Shown: positions 55,130 through 63,895 of the stretch, piece by piece
Layout of the letters: the number at the start of each line of letters is the position of its first letter
How positions within the stretch are numbered: the first letter of the stretch is position 1
Assembly: GCA_018242485.1 (NCBI GenBank)
Contig: JAFEBV010000020.1
Coordinates: 157,781 to 221,780, forward strand
DNA: 64,000 nt
Reading direction: 5' to 3'
Origin: Pseudomonadota bacterium
Lineage (GTDB): Bacteria > Pseudomonadota > Gammaproteobacteria > Xanthomonadales > Xanthomonadaceae
Notes under the pieces: generated by a model
Databases searched by the model: none
What the model saw: only the letters and a program-made list of their open reading frames with translations
Told to the model about the DNA's origin: nothing
Position numbers and translations under genes: made by a program

Positions 55130-56017
55130 ATGCATCCGCCGCCGCGCGACAACCGCCGCGCCATCGTCGTCATGCTCGCTTCGGTGGTGTTTTTCGGGCT
55201 GATGGATGGCGGCCTGAAGGCGTTGTCGGCGCGCTACCCGCCGTTCCAGGTTGCCGCCTTGCGCGGGGCCGCCTCGCTGCCGCTGGTGCTGGCATGGGCG
55301 CTGGCCAGTGGCGGCTGGCGCGCGCTGCGGCCGGTGCGTTTTTCGCTGCATCTGCTGCGCGGGATCATCGGCGTGGCGATGATGGGTGGTTTCGTGTACG
55401 CGCTCAAACGCATGCCGTTGACGGATGCGTATGCGATCAGCTTCGTGGCGCCGCTACTGATCACCGCGATGTCGGGTCCGATCTTGGGCGAGCGCGTCGG
55501 CCCGCGACGCTGGGCGGCCATCGTGGTCGGCTTCGTCGGCGTGCTGGTGGCATTGCGCCCGAGCGGCGGCGGCATCGTGAGCGTTGCCGGATTGGCGGTA
55601 CTCGCCGCCGCGTTGGGTTATGCGGTATCGGCCATCACGGTGCGGGTGCTGGCGCGCACCGACAGCGCGCAGGCGATCATCGTCTGGCTCATGTTGCTGC
55701 TCACGTTCGGTGCGGGCGTGTTGGCATGGCTGGTTGGCTGGGTGCCGGTGGCGCGCGCCGATGGGTGGATGATTGCCGAGGTAGGCATGGCCGGCACGCT
55801 CGGCCAGTACCTCATCACGGCCGCCTTCCTGCGCGGCGAAGCTTCGGCGCTGGCGCCGCTGGAGTACACCGCGCTGGTGTGGGGCGTGCTGCTGGACTAC
55901 TTCGTCTGGCACGCGCTGCCGGGAGCGGGTACCTGGGTCGGCGCGGCGATCATCGTCGCCAGCGGCCTGTACCTGCTGCGCCACGAGCGGGTGCATGCGG
56001 AGGCCGAGCATCCCTGA
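55130..56017 (+). CDS. EamA-family (DMT) transporter
   Basis: A 295-residue inner-membrane protein with ten predicted helices in two EamA halves: VVMLASVVFFGLMDGGLKAL...QVAALRGAASLPLVLAWAL and YALKRMPLTDAYAISFVAPLLITAMSGPILGERVGPRRWAAIVVGFVGVLVALRP, then the second half ending APLEYTALVWGVLLDYFVWHALPGAGTWVGAAIIVASGLYLL. Substrate unknown; relatives export amino acids, nucleosides or other metabolites. An in-frame ATG at 55088 adds fourteen residues and cannot be excluded. Confidence 0.9.
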   Translation: MHPPPRDNRRAIVVMLASVVFFGLMDGGLKALSARYPPFQVAALRGAASLPLVLAWALASGGWRALRPVRFSLHLLRGIIGVAMMGGFVYALKRMPLTDAYAISFVAPLLITAMSGPILGERVGPRRWAAIVVGFVGVLVALRPSGGGIVSVAGLAVLAAALGYAVSAITVRVLARTDSAQAIIVWLMLLLTFGAGVLAWLVGWVPVARADGWMIAEVGMAGTLGQYLITAAFLRGEASALAPLEYTALVWGVLLDYFVWHALPGAGTWVGAAIIVASGLYLLRHERVHAEAEHP

Positions 56018-56031
56018 GGCGAACGCGCCGA

Positions 56032-56961
56032 TCAGTGTGCGGCGTTCCCTGCTTCCCGCTTCAGCTCGTTATCCAGCGTGGCCTGCGCGGCATCGGCATA
56101 GCTGCGACAGCCGGTGGGGTCGAGGAAGGCGTTGTGCGCGGGATCGCGCGCGTTCGTCGCGGCCTTGGCGAACACATTGGTGAAGCCGGGGTGCACGCTC
56201 ACGATCACATCGCAAGGCAGCCCGCGCACGACATCGATGCTCCGTCGCAACACGTCGGCGGGGCGCGGGTGGCGGGTCGGATCGTCGAAGCGGAAATCGC
56301 CGAGCGGCGCGGCGTTCAGGCTGTCGGCATAGACGATGTCGCGGCAGCGCCACGGGTCACAATCCTGCCACGTCCACGTCACCCCGCCGGGCGTGTGGCC
56401 GGGGGTGTAATGGGCGGTGACGGCGACTTCGCCGAGGCGGATGACCTCGCCATCGAGGGTGGCGTGCACATGCGCGATCGGCGGGAATCCGCGGCCCTTG
56501 CCGCCGTCGTATTGCGGGTCGTCGGCGGGGAGCAGGCCGGTGCGCAGCACGGGCGCGGCCAGCGTGCTGGCGGCCACGTTCGCGCCGCTCAATCGTTGCA
56601 ACGCGGCGATGCCGCCGGCGTGGTCGAAGTGCGCGTGCGAACTGAGGATCCAGCGCACGTCGTTGACATGGAAACCCAGCGCGCGGATGTGCGCGACGAT
56701 CAACGGCACCGATTGCGGCAGGTCGCCGTCGAGCAGGATCAGCCCGGCGCGCGTCTGGATCAGCACCGCCGCCACGCCGTGGACGCCCACGTAGTAGGTG
56801 TTGCCGATGATGCGGAACGGTGCCTGATCCTGATTCCAGTCGGCACAGGCATCGCAGTCGATCGGCACCATGTCGGAGGCGGTGTCGGCGCGGGTGGCGG
56901 GCGGCGTGGCGGTGGCCATGGGCGCGGTGGCCAGCAGCGCGGCGAGGGCAATCTGGATCAT
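56032..56961 (-). CDS. Subclass B3 metallo-beta-lactamase
   Basis: A 309-residue periplasmic zinc enzyme. A signal peptide (ALAALLATAPMATA) precedes DWNQDQAPFRIIGNTYYVGV and ILLDGDLPQS, the B3 opening. All zinc ligands are present: H109, H111, D113 and H114 in SSHAHFDHAGG, H189 in PGHTPGG and H257 in VSVHPGF. Subclass B3 enzymes hydrolyse beta-lactams including carbapenems, but environmental members vary in activity and some are related hydrolases. GGGAGA lies before the ATG at 56961 and a TAAAAT box (complement of 56987-56992) further up. It is divergent from the TraB/GumN-like gene and shows no mobile element nearby, so it looks like a resident chromosomal gene. Confidence 0.9.
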   Translation of the reverse strand: MIQIALAALLATAPMATATPPATRADTASDMVPIDCDACADWNQDQAPFRIIGNTYYVGVHGVAAVLIQTRAGLILLDGDLPQSVPLIVAHIRALGFHVNDVRWILSSHAHFDHAGGIAALQRLSGANVAASTLAAPVLRTGLLPADDPQYDGGKGRGFPPIAHVHATLDGEVIRLGEVAVTAHYTPGHTPGGVTWTWQDCDPWRCRDIVYADSLNAAPLGDFRFDDPTRHPRPADVLRRSIDVVRGLPCDVIVSVHPGFTNVFAKAATNARDPAHNAFLDPTGCRSYADAAQATLDNELKREAGNAAH

Positions 56962-57152
56962 GCGATCTCCCGGTTCGGGGGGGATCATTTTACGCCCGCG
57001 TCCTCATAGGGTAGGCGCACGTGTTCACGAATGACGATGCGCATGCAACCAAATCGCTCTGGCGTGGTCACAGCGTCTCGCGTGCCGGAGCCACCCAGTG
57101 GCACGCCGCGCACAGATCCTGCACTCCCCACATCCATTGCCCCGAGGTGTTG

Positions 57153-58331
57153 ATGCCCCGAATCATGGCGACACTGGCGGCCACTGCCGCACTCATCCTG
57201 CCCATGCAGGTTCTGGCTTCCGTCGATCAAACCAACCCGCAACCCGCGGCATCGCCAGCCGCTCAGCGATCACCGGCAAACTCCGGTACGCAGCCGGCAA
57301 GCGGAGCGGCAGCAAGCGCGCCCACGGAAGCCCGGGACATGGCACCGATCGTGGTGACGGTGCCCGAGCCGCACATCTGGACGTTCCAGAAGGGCGACCG
57401 CAAGGTGCTGGTGCTGGGCACGGTGTATCCCGAGCCCAAGGGGCTCACCTACGTCCCCGCCAGCATCCATCGCGCGATCGCGCAATCCGGCGCGATCATC
57501 GGGCCGCCGTGGTTCGACTTCAAGGCGAACGTCAACCTGTTCAACATCTTGCCGATCTGGCACGCGGCTCGTGGCGCACTCTACCTGCCCGATGGCAAGC
57601 ACCTTGCGGACGTGCTGACGCCTGCGCAGTTGCAGCAGTGGGCGGTGTTGAAGGCGCAGTACCGGCCCGGCGGCGATGTCGAGCGCATGCGCCCCATGTA
57701 CGCGGGATGGAAGCTCTACGAGGCGGTGATCAAGCATTCGGGCGTGGCGGTGGATTCGTCCATTGGCGGCTTGATCAAGAATGACGCGGCCAAATACAAG
57801 CTGCCGACGATCGATGCGATAGCGCACTGGACCGTCAAGGATCCCAAGACGGCCGCCCGCGCCTTCAAGCCCAGCGACGCAGCCGACCTTGCGTGTTTCC
57901 AGTCCATCCTCGATGGCACCCCCGCCCTGACTGAAACATCACGCACCATGGCCCGCGCCTGGGCGGCGGGTGATGTGGCGGCGATGAAGGATTATCTGGA
58001 CAGCCACCAGATCATGCGCGCCTGCTGGGCCACGGCCACCAACGATGCGGTGGCGCGCCAACAAGGCGTGGACAGCGAAGCCGAGCAACGCAAGGCGTGG
58101 CTGGCGGCGCTCACTACGGCGGCGGCCAAGTACCCGGTGGTATTCACCAGCGTGCCCGTGCAGAACATCGTCCATCCGTCCCGCCAGATCGCGTGGCTGC
58201 AGCAGGAGGGTTACGTGATGGTGGATACGGAGACGGCATCGACGGCGGGTGCTTCCGTGGCTCCTTCAGCGATTGCCAGCGCCACGGTCACGACTCCAAC
58301 GGATGCGGGGCATGGCGCAAGTCATCATTGA
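57153..58331 (+). CDS. TraB/GumN-like secreted protein
   Basis: A 392-residue protein with a signal peptide (ATLAATAALILPMQVLAS), an alanine/serine/proline-rich linker to about residue 60, and a domain resembling TraB/GumN: HIWTFQKGDRKVLVLGTVYPEPKGLTYVPASIHRAIAQS, MYAGWKLYEAVIKHSGV and PVVFTSVPVQNIVHPSRQIAWLQQEGYVM. The family's GxxH metal motif reads GTVY, so a key histidine is missing; activity may be lost. The long C-terminal tail ends in histidines. GAGG precedes the ATG at 57153. Confidence 0.75.
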   Translation: MPRIMATLAATAALILPMQVLASVDQTNPQPAASPAAQRSPANSGTQPASGAAASAPTEARDMAPIVVTVPEPHIWTFQKGDRKVLVLGTVYPEPKGLTYVPASIHRAIAQSGAIIGPPWFDFKANVNLFNILPIWHAARGALYLPDGKHLADVLTPAQLQQWAVLKAQYRPGGDVERMRPMYAGWKLYEAVIKHSGVAVDSSIGGLIKNDAAKYKLPTIDAIAHWTVKDPKTAARAFKPSDAADLACFQSILDGTPALTETSRTMARAWAAGDVAAMKDYLDSHQIMRACWATATNDAVARQQGVDSEAEQRKAWLAALTTAAAKYPVVFTSVPVQNIVHPSRQIAWLQQEGYVMVDTETASTAGASVAPSAIASATVTTPTDAGHGASHH

Positions 58332-58571
58332 GGCGGGCATCCACGCATAGGAGCACGCATCATGGCTACCACTTCACCGCTGCCATCCGTTTGCTTAGTC
58401 GCGTGTGCCTCTGGCGTTGTTCGGCAGCTTGGGCGATGCGTGCCAGAATGACGCACGGGCGTGGTACGGGCACCCCCAGTGGGGCATCCCGCGAAGAAGC
58501 GGGTTGCCATGCGGGTATCAAGACTGAACGCCTAGATCACACCCTATGTAAAACAGATAAATACACGCCAT
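58332..58571. other. Intergenic region before trpG
   Basis: 240 bases without a convincing gene. A 29-codon frame after AGGAG at 58362 is too short to call. The region must hold the trpG promoter; no trp leader peptide with tandem tryptophan codons is visible. Confidence 0.45.
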
Positions 58572-59159
58572 ATGTTGCTGATGATCGACAACTACGACTC
58601 CTTCACCTACAACCTCGTGCAGTACTTCGGCGAGCTGGGGCAGGAGGTGCGGGTGCTGCGCAACGATGCGCTGGACGTGGCCGGTATTCAGGCGCTGGCG
58701 CCATCGCACATCGTGATCTCGCCGGGACCGGGCACGCCGGACGATGCCGGGGTGTCGCTGGATGTGCTCAAGCAACTTGGTGGACGTATCCCGATCCTCG
58801 GCGTGTGCCTGGGCCACCAGAGCATCGGACAGGCGTTCGGCGGCAAGGTGGTGCGTGCGGAGCGGATCATGCACGGCAAGACTTCGCCGGTGCACCACGC
58901 AGGCAAAGGCGTGTTCGCCGGATTGCCCGATCCGTTCGAGGCCACCCGCTACCATTCGCTGGTGGTCGAGCACGATTCGCTGCCCGATTGCCTCGAAATC
59001 ACCGCGTGGACGCAGGACGAGCACGGCGACGTGGAGGCGATCATGGGGCTGCGTCATCGCGAGCTGCGCATCGAAGGCGTGCAGTTTCATCCCGAGTCGA
59101 TCCTGACCGAGCACGGGCATGCGTTGTTGCGAAATTTCATCGTGAATGGTGAATCGTGA
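58572..59159 (+). CDS. trpG: Anthranilate synthase glutamine amidotransferase component
   Basis: A 195-residue class I glutaminase that feeds ammonia to Trp[24 protein letters not shown] is the signature start; the triad is C79 ([10 protein letters not shown]), H173 and E175 (VQFHPESIL). The same subunit often also serves PabB in folate synthesis. The last five codons (VNGES) and the stop are supplied by a heptamer repeat array that starts at 59142. trpE is not in this window. Confidence 0.96.
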   Translation: MLLMIDNYDSFTYNLVQYFGELGQEVRVLRNDALDVAGIQALAPSHIVISPGPGTPDDAGVSLDVLKQLGGRIPILGVCLGHQSIGQAFGGKVVRAERIMHGKTSPVHHAGKGVFAGLPDPFEATRYHSLVVEHDSLPDCLEITAWTQDEHGDVEAIMGLRHRELRIEGVQFHPESILTEHGHALLRNFIVNGES

Positions 59160-59323
59160 ATGGTGAATCGTGAATGGTGAATCGTGAATCGTGAATGGTG
59201 AATGGTGAATCGTGAATGGTGAATCGTGAATGGTGAATCGGGAATGGTGAATCGGGAAGCGGGAAGTGGGAAGCGGGAAGCGGAAAGCAGGAAGCGTAAA
59301 GCGGAAAGCGGGAAGCAGGAACA
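59142..59323. repeat. Heptamer tandem array (GTGAATS then GGGAAGC)
   Basis: Twenty-five seven-base units in perfect register (59142-59316) plus a partial one. The first sixteen are GTGAATG or GTGAATC with one or two GGGAATG; the last nine drift to GGGAAGC, GGAAAGC, AGGAAGC and GTAAAGC. The array begins inside trpG. Confidence 0.95.
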
Positions 59324-59372
59324 CAAATCATCAGTTTGGTTGAATGCAGATAGGTGATTGTCTGCTCACAAC

Positions 59373-59400
59373 CATTCACCATTCACGATTCACCATTCAC
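59373..59400. repeat. Inverted heptamer array, four units
   Basis: CATTCAC, CATTCAC, GATTCAC, CATTCAC: the reverse complement of the array downstream of trpG. It ends 11 bases before the trpD start and could pair with the first array in RNA with 27 of 28 bases matched. Confidence 0.9.
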
Positions 59401-59411
59401 GGCTTTACCCC

Positions 59412-60452
59412 ATGCCCCTCACCCCCCAGGAAGCGCTCCAGCGCACCATCGAGCATCGCGAGATCTTCCATGACGAGATGGTCGATCTCATGCGCCAGAT
59501 CATGCGCGGTGAGGTGTCGCCGACGCTGGTCGCGGCGATCCTCGCCGGGCTGCGGGTGAAGAAGGAGACCGTCGGCGAGATCGCCGGCGCGGCCAGCGTG
59601 CTGCGCGAGTTCGCCACGAAGGTGGACGTGCCGGACGACGGCACGCCGTTCGTGGACATCGTCGGCACCGGTGGCGATGGCTCCAATACCTTCAACATTT
59701 CCACCGCCAGCATGTTCGTGGTTGCTGCGGCGGGCGTGCGGGTCGCCAAGCACGGCAATCGCGGGGTGTCGTCGAAGTCCGGTAGCGCCGACGTACTCGA
59801 AGCACTCGGTGCGCGCATCGACCTGACGCCGGCGCAGGTCGCGCAGTGTCTGGCGCAGACCGGGATGGCCTTCCTGTTCGCACCCAACCATCACCCGGCG
59901 ATGCGCAACGTCGCCGCGGTGCGCCGTGAAATGGGTGTGCGCACGTTGTTCAATATTCTCGGCCCGCTGACCAATCCGGCCGGCGCGCCGAACATCCTGA
60001 TGGGCGTGTTCCATCCCGACCTCGTCGGCATTCAGGCTCGCGTGCTGCAACACCTCGGCGCGCGGCATGCGCTGGTGGTGTGGGGGCGCGATGGCATGGA
60101 TGAAATCTCGCTGGGCGCGTCCACCCTCGTCGCCGAACTGCGCGATGGCGTGGTGCGCGAGTACGAGGTGCATCCCGAAGATTTCGGCATCGCGATGGCG
60201 GCCAGCCGCAATCTGAAAGTCGCCGATGCGGTTGAATCCAAGGCGATGCTGCTGGATGCGCTGGACGACAACCCCGGCCTGCCGCGCGAGATCGTCGCCC
60301 TCAATGCCGGCGCGGCGCTGTACGCGGCCGATGCGGTCGCCAGTATCGCGGACGGCATCGTCATGGCGCGGCACGTTCTGGCCAGCGGCGCGGCGCGACG
60401 CAAGCTCGATGCGTTCATCGCCACGACGTGCTCACTGGCTGCGATGTCCTGA
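59412..60452 (+). CDS. trpD: Anthranilate phosphoribosyltransferase
   Basis: A 346-residue enzyme joining anthranilate to phosphoribosyl pyrophosphate in tryptophan synthesis. The PRPP loop is [39 protein letters not shown] and [15 protein letters not shown] are the other family blocks. I start at ATG 59412; an in-frame ATG at 59358 would add 18 residues translated from the inverted heptamer repeat. Confidence 0.97.
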   Translation: MPLTPQEALQRTIEHREIFHDEMVDLMRQIMRGEVSPTLVAAILAGLRVKKETVGEIAGAASVLREFATKVDVPDDGTPFVDIVGTGGDGSNTFNISTASMFVVAAAGVRVAKHGNRGVSSKSGSADVLEALGARIDLTPAQVAQCLAQTGMAFLFAPNHHPAMRNVAAVRREMGVRTLFNILGPLTNPAGAPNILMGVFHPDLVGIQARVLQHLGARHALVVWGRDGMDEISLGASTLVAELRDGVVREYEVHPEDFGIAMAASRNLKVADAVESKAMLLDALDDNPGLPREIVALNAGAALYAADAVASIADGIVMARHVLASGAARRKLDAFIATTCSLAAMS

Positions 60453-60501
60453 TACGCTTTGCAACCGCATCGCCGCCGCCACGCCACTCCGGGGAGAGAG
60501 C

Positions 60502-60849
60502 ATGAGCAGTGAATCCTTCGCCACCACGCCCGAGCCGCCGTACTACGCGGTGATCTTCGCCAGCCAGCGCACCGACGCCGATCCGCTGGGCTACTACGAA
60601 GCCTCCGATCGGATGATCGAGCTGGCCGCGCAGCAACCCGGTTTTCTCGGCGTGGAGTCAGCGCGCGGTGCCGACGGTTTCGGTATCACCGTGAGTTACT
60701 GGGAGAGCGAGGCGGCGATCCACGCCTGGAAGCACAACGCCGAGCACACCGAAGTGCGCAAGCGCGGCCGGCTGGAGTGGTACGAGCATTTCGAATTGCG
60801 TGTGGCGAAAGTCGAGCGCGCCTTCGCCGGCCCGCGCGCGGATCGATGA
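60502..60849 (+). CDS. ABM-domain (antibiotic biosynthesis monooxygenase-like) protein
   Basis: A 115-residue dimeric alpha-beta barrel protein: [43 protein letters not shown] and [42 protein letters not shown]. Related proteins are small monooxygenases or heme-degrading/oxidoreductase-like enzymes; the substrate here is unknown. GGGGAGAGAG precedes the ATG. It lies between trpD and trpC and overlaps the trpC start by four bases (ATGA). Confidence 0.9.
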   Translation: MSSESFATTPEPPYYAVIFASQRTDADPLGYYEASDRMIELAAQQPGFLGVESARGADGFGITVSYWESEAAIHAWKHNAEHTEVRKRGRLEWYEHFELRVAKVERAFAGPRADR

Positions 60850-61691
60850 GCGCGGACATCCTGCAAAGAATCCTTGCACGCAAGGCCGAAGAAGTCGCCG
60901 AGCGCGCAACGCGCACACCCATCGCCGAACTCGTCGCACGCTGCGGGCAGATGCCGCCACCGCGCGGCTTCGCCGATGCCATCGAAGCGCGCATAACCGC
61001 TGGACAGCCGGCAGTGGTCGCCGAGGTGAAGAAGGCCAGCCCGAGCAAAGGCGTGATCCGCACCGACTTCGATCCGGCCGCGATCGCGCGCAGCTACGCA
61101 GCAGGCGGTGCGACCTGTCTGTCGGTGCTGACCGACGAGGATTTCTTTCTGGGTCACGACGACTATCTGCGACAGGCGCGCGCAGCCTGCACGCTGCCGG
61201 TGCTGCGCAAGGATTTCGTGATCGATCCGTATCAGGTGTACGAGGCGCGCGCGCTGGGCGCCGACTGCATCTTGCTGATCGTCGCCGCGCTGGATGATGC
61301 GATGCTCACGGAGCTGGCGCTGCTCGCATCCAAACTCGATCTCGACGTGCTCATCGAGACGCATGACGCCGAGGAAATGGAACGAGTGCTGGGCATGGAT
61401 GCCCGAATGCCGCGGGCGCAGGATGCGCAGGAGCGGCCGCTGGATGTACCAGTGCGCCTGATCGGCGTGAACAACCGCAACCTGCGTACCTTCGATGTAG
61501 CGCTCGATACGACCATCGCGCTGCGCGAGCGCGTCCCGACCGATCGCATCCTCGTCACCGAAAGTGGCATCGCCACGCGGGAGGATGTCTTCCGCCTGCG
61601 GGAAGCGGGCGTGCACGCTTTCCTCGTCGGCGAAACCTTCATGCGCGCCGATGATCCGGGTGCCGCGCTGCGTGAATTGTTCGCGGAGTAG
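60846..61691 (+). CDS. trpC: Indole-3-glycerol phosphate synthase
   Basis: A 281-residue (beta/alpha)8 enzyme closing the indole ring in tryptophan synthesis. [36 protein letters not shown] (catalytic lysine), [40 protein letters not shown] and VTESGI are the family blocks. It is the monofunctional form, without fused TrpF. It has an insertion of about 20 residues (around [20 protein letters not shown]) as in other xanthomonads. Confidence 0.96.
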   Translation: MSADILQRILARKAEEVAERATRTPIAELVARCGQMPPPRGFADAIEARITAGQPAVVAEVKKASPSKGVIRTDFDPAAIARSYAAGGATCLSVLTDEDFFLGHDDYLRQARAACTLPVLRKDFVIDPYQVYEARALGADCILLIVAALDDAMLTELALLASKLDLDVLIETHDAEEMERVLGMDARMPRAQDAQERPLDVPVRLIGVNNRNLRTFDVALDTTIALRERVPTDRILVTESGIATREDVFRLREAGVHAFLVGETFMRADDPGAALRELFAE

Positions 61692-61703
61692 CAGTCGGTA
61701 CGC

Positions 61704-62171
61704 TCAGGCATCCCCGAGGTGCTTGACGAAGCGCAGCGCGCCATCGCTGTAGCCGCAAGTGCGGTAGAAGGCATGCGCGCGTTCGCGGTGCGCGGCGCTG
61801 GTCGCCTCGATCCGTCGCGCGCCGGCCTGCCGCGCCCACGCCTCGGCGGCTTGCAGCAATTCGTGGCCGATGCCCTGACCCTGATGGTCGGCCAAAACCG
61901 CCAGCGCGGTGATGCGGCAGATGCGCGTGCCCAAGGGCAGGTAATACATCGCGTCCAGCGCCAGCATGCCGCAGACCTGGCCGCTGCGTTCGGCGATCAG
62001 CAGAGCCTGGTCGGCCTCTGCGGCGATGGCGCGGATCCGTTGCAGGGCTTCGGCCTTCTGGCAGGGATAGCCGAGCAGGGTGAGCAGGGCGGCGACGTCG
62101 CGTGCGTCGCCGTTTTTCACGGATCTGATGTGCAGCAGCGGGGCGGCGTGTGCGGGCATCGCGGCTTTCAA
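61704..62171 (-). CDS. GNAT-family N-acetyltransferase
   Basis: A 155-residue acetyltransferase. The acetyl-CoA loop is VLADHQGQGIGHELLQAAEAWARQAGARRIE, preceded by AMYYLPLGTRICRITALAV and followed by HAFYRTCGYSDG. Substrate unknown. An ATG at residue 5 is an alternative start. It converges on trpC with only 12 bases between. Confidence 0.88.
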   Translation of the reverse strand: MKAAMPAHAAPLLHIRSVKNGDARDVAALLTLLGYPCQKAEALQRIRAIAAEADQALLIAERSGQVCGMLALDAMYYLPLGTRICRITALAVLADHQGQGIGHELLQAAEAWARQAGARRIEATSAAHRERAHAFYRTCGYSDGALRFVKHLGDA

Positions 62172-62226
62172 TCCACTCGCCAGTCCTGATCCAGCCCTGT
62201 CTCATCCTTGCCCACGCGCAGCGCGT

Positions 62227-62940
62227 TCAATGCCGCGCTTCCTCGCGGGTGGCGCGGTAGATCACGATGGTCTTGCCGCGCGCATGCAGCAGCTTGTCGG
62301 CCTGCATCTGCTTGAGCACGCGCCCGGCCATCTCGCGCGAACAGCCGGCGATGCGCGCCAACTCTTGCCGGGAGACGCGGATCTGGGTGCCCTCTGGATG
62401 GCTGAGCGCCTCGGGTTCCTCGCACAGATCGAGCAGGGTGCGCAAGATGCGTCCCGACACGTCCATGAAGGCCAATCGGCTGGCCTTGCGGCTGGTGTCG
62501 AGCAGGCGCTTGGCGAGCTGCGAGGCGATCGCGTACATCAGCCGTGGGCACTCGGTGGCCAGCGGGCCCTGGAACAGGGACAGCAGGCGTTCGTAGCTGA
62601 TCTCGGCCAGATCCACCGGGCTGCGCGTGCGCAACAGCACCTCGCGGTGATCGGTCTTCACGAACAGGCCCAGTTCGCCGATGAAGTCGCCGGGGTTGAG
62701 GTAGGACAACACCAGTTCGCGACCGTCGGCTTCCTCGCTGATGATCGACAAGGTGCCGCTGACCACGTAATGCAGGGTGTCGGCCGGATCGCCCGGACGG
62801 AACACGTCGGTGCGGTTCGGGAAACGATGGCGGTGGCAGTAGCCGAGGAAGCGCTCGAGCGTGGCCGCATCCGGCGCCAATTCGGAGGAGATCAGCGGGC
62901 GCAGCAAGGCGTGCGGCAGCAGGTGGGATACTTTGGCCAT
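62227..62940 (-). CDS. clp: CRP-like global regulator Clp
   Basis: A 237-residue CRP/FNR regulator. The ligand-binding barrel includes LHYVVSGTLSIISEEADGRELVLSYLNPGDFIGELGLF, the dimer helix RLMYAIASQLAKRLL and the DNA-reading helix-turn-helix SRQELARIAGCSREMAGRVLKQM, close to CRP itself. In Xanthomonas the orthologue Clp is a global virulence and enzyme regulator that loses DNA binding when cyclic di-GMP is bound; the location beside speD and trpC supports orthology. Ligand preference here is inferred. Confidence 0.93.
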   Translation of the reverse strand: MAKVSHLLPHALLRPLISSELAPDAATLERFLGYCHRHRFPNRTDVFRPGDPADTLHYVVSGTLSIISEEADGRELVLSYLNPGDFIGELGLFVKTDHREVLLRTRSPVDLAEISYERLLSLFQGPLATECPRLMYAIASQLAKRLLDTSRKASRLAFMDVSGRILRTLLDLCEEPEALSHPEGTQIRVSRQELARIAGCSREMAGRVLKQMQADKLLHARGKTIVIYRATREEARH

Positions 62941-63069
62941 GGTCGTGGATTCCCCTTGAATCAGCGCAGCTTAGGCGCTGGGTGAATTTTGGGCAACGCA
63001 TCGCTTGCATCCGCGGCGCATTGTCCGATAATCGCCGCCCGAATCAGTCCGTCCGGTGGGAGGAACGTC

Positions 63070-63891
63070 GTGGTCAAGCCGCTGCCGCGCCTGAAGCTCC
63101 AGGGCTTCAACAACCTCACCAAGTCGCTGTCGTTCAACATCTACGACATCTGCTACGCGATCAGCGACGAGCAGCGCGGGCGCTACATCGAATACATCGA
63201 CGAGGCCTACAACGCCGACCGACTCACCCAGATCCTCACCGACGTGGCCGAGATCATCGGCGCGAACATCCTCAACGTCGCCCGTCAGGATTACGATCCA
63301 CAGGGCGCGTCGGTGACCATCCTGATTTCCGAAGAGCCGGTCATCGACCGCAAGGACGTGGGCACCGAGGCGATCAGCGGGGCGATGCGCGAACACACCG
63401 GTGAGGCCAGCGTGGTCGCGCACATGGACAAGAGCCACATCACAGTCCACACCTATCCCGAGACGCATCCGCAGAACGGCATCGCCACCTTCCGCGCCGA
63501 CATCGACGTGGCCACCTGCGGCGTCATTTCGCCGCTGAAGGCGCTGAACTACCTCATCGAGAGCTTCGAATCGGACATCGTGGTCTGCGATTACCGCGTG
63601 CGCGGCTTCACCCGCGACGTGAAGGGCAGGAAGCACTACATCGACCACAAGATCAACTCGATCCAGGACTTCCTGTCCAAGCCGCACCGCGCGCACTACG
63701 AGATGATCGACGTGAACGTGTATCAGGAAAATCTGTTCCACACCAAGATGCACGTGAAGGAATTCGACCTCGACACCTATCTGTTCGAGGAGAAGGCCAA
63801 GAACCTCTCGTTCAAGGAGCGCCTGCGCATCGAGGCGCAGCTCAAGCGCGAGATCGAGGAGCTGTTCCACGGGCGCAATCTGGTCGATTGA
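63070..63891 (+). CDS. speD: S-adenosylmethionine decarboxylase proenzyme
   Basis: A 273-residue class 1A proenzyme of spermidine synthesis. It autocleaves between K121 and S122 in [12 protein letters not shown], turning the serine into the pyruvoyl cofactor. [11 protein letters not shown] and [25 protein letters not shown] are family blocks. The start is a GTG, chosen because GGGAGG ends seven bases upstream. It is divergent from clp. A heptamer array starts four bases after its stop. Confidence 0.95.
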   Translation: MVKPLPRLKLQGFNNLTKSLSFNIYDICYAISDEQRGRYIEYIDEAYNADRLTQILTDVAEIIGANILNVARQDYDPQGASVTILISEEPVIDRKDVGTEAISGAMREHTGEASVVAHMDKSHITVHTYPETHPQNGIATFRADIDVATCGVISPLKALNYLIESFESDIVVCDYRVRGFTRDVKGRKHYIDHKINSIQDFLSKPHRAHYEMIDVNVYQENLFHTKMHVKEFDLDTYLFEEKAKNLSFKERLRIEAQLKREIEELFHGRNLVD

Positions 63892-63895
63892 CGAC

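Noticed and set aside
58362..58451. 29-codon frame with AGGAG upstream before trpG
   Set aside because: No tandem tryptophan codons or hairpins of an attenuator, and no protein-like pattern.
58518..59324. Minus-strand frame with a repetitive [12 protein letters not shown] product
   Set aside because: It is only the translation of the heptamer array plus the antisense of trpG.
59142..59400. CRISPR array
   Set aside because: The unit is seven bases, directly tandem, with no spacers and no cas genes nearby.
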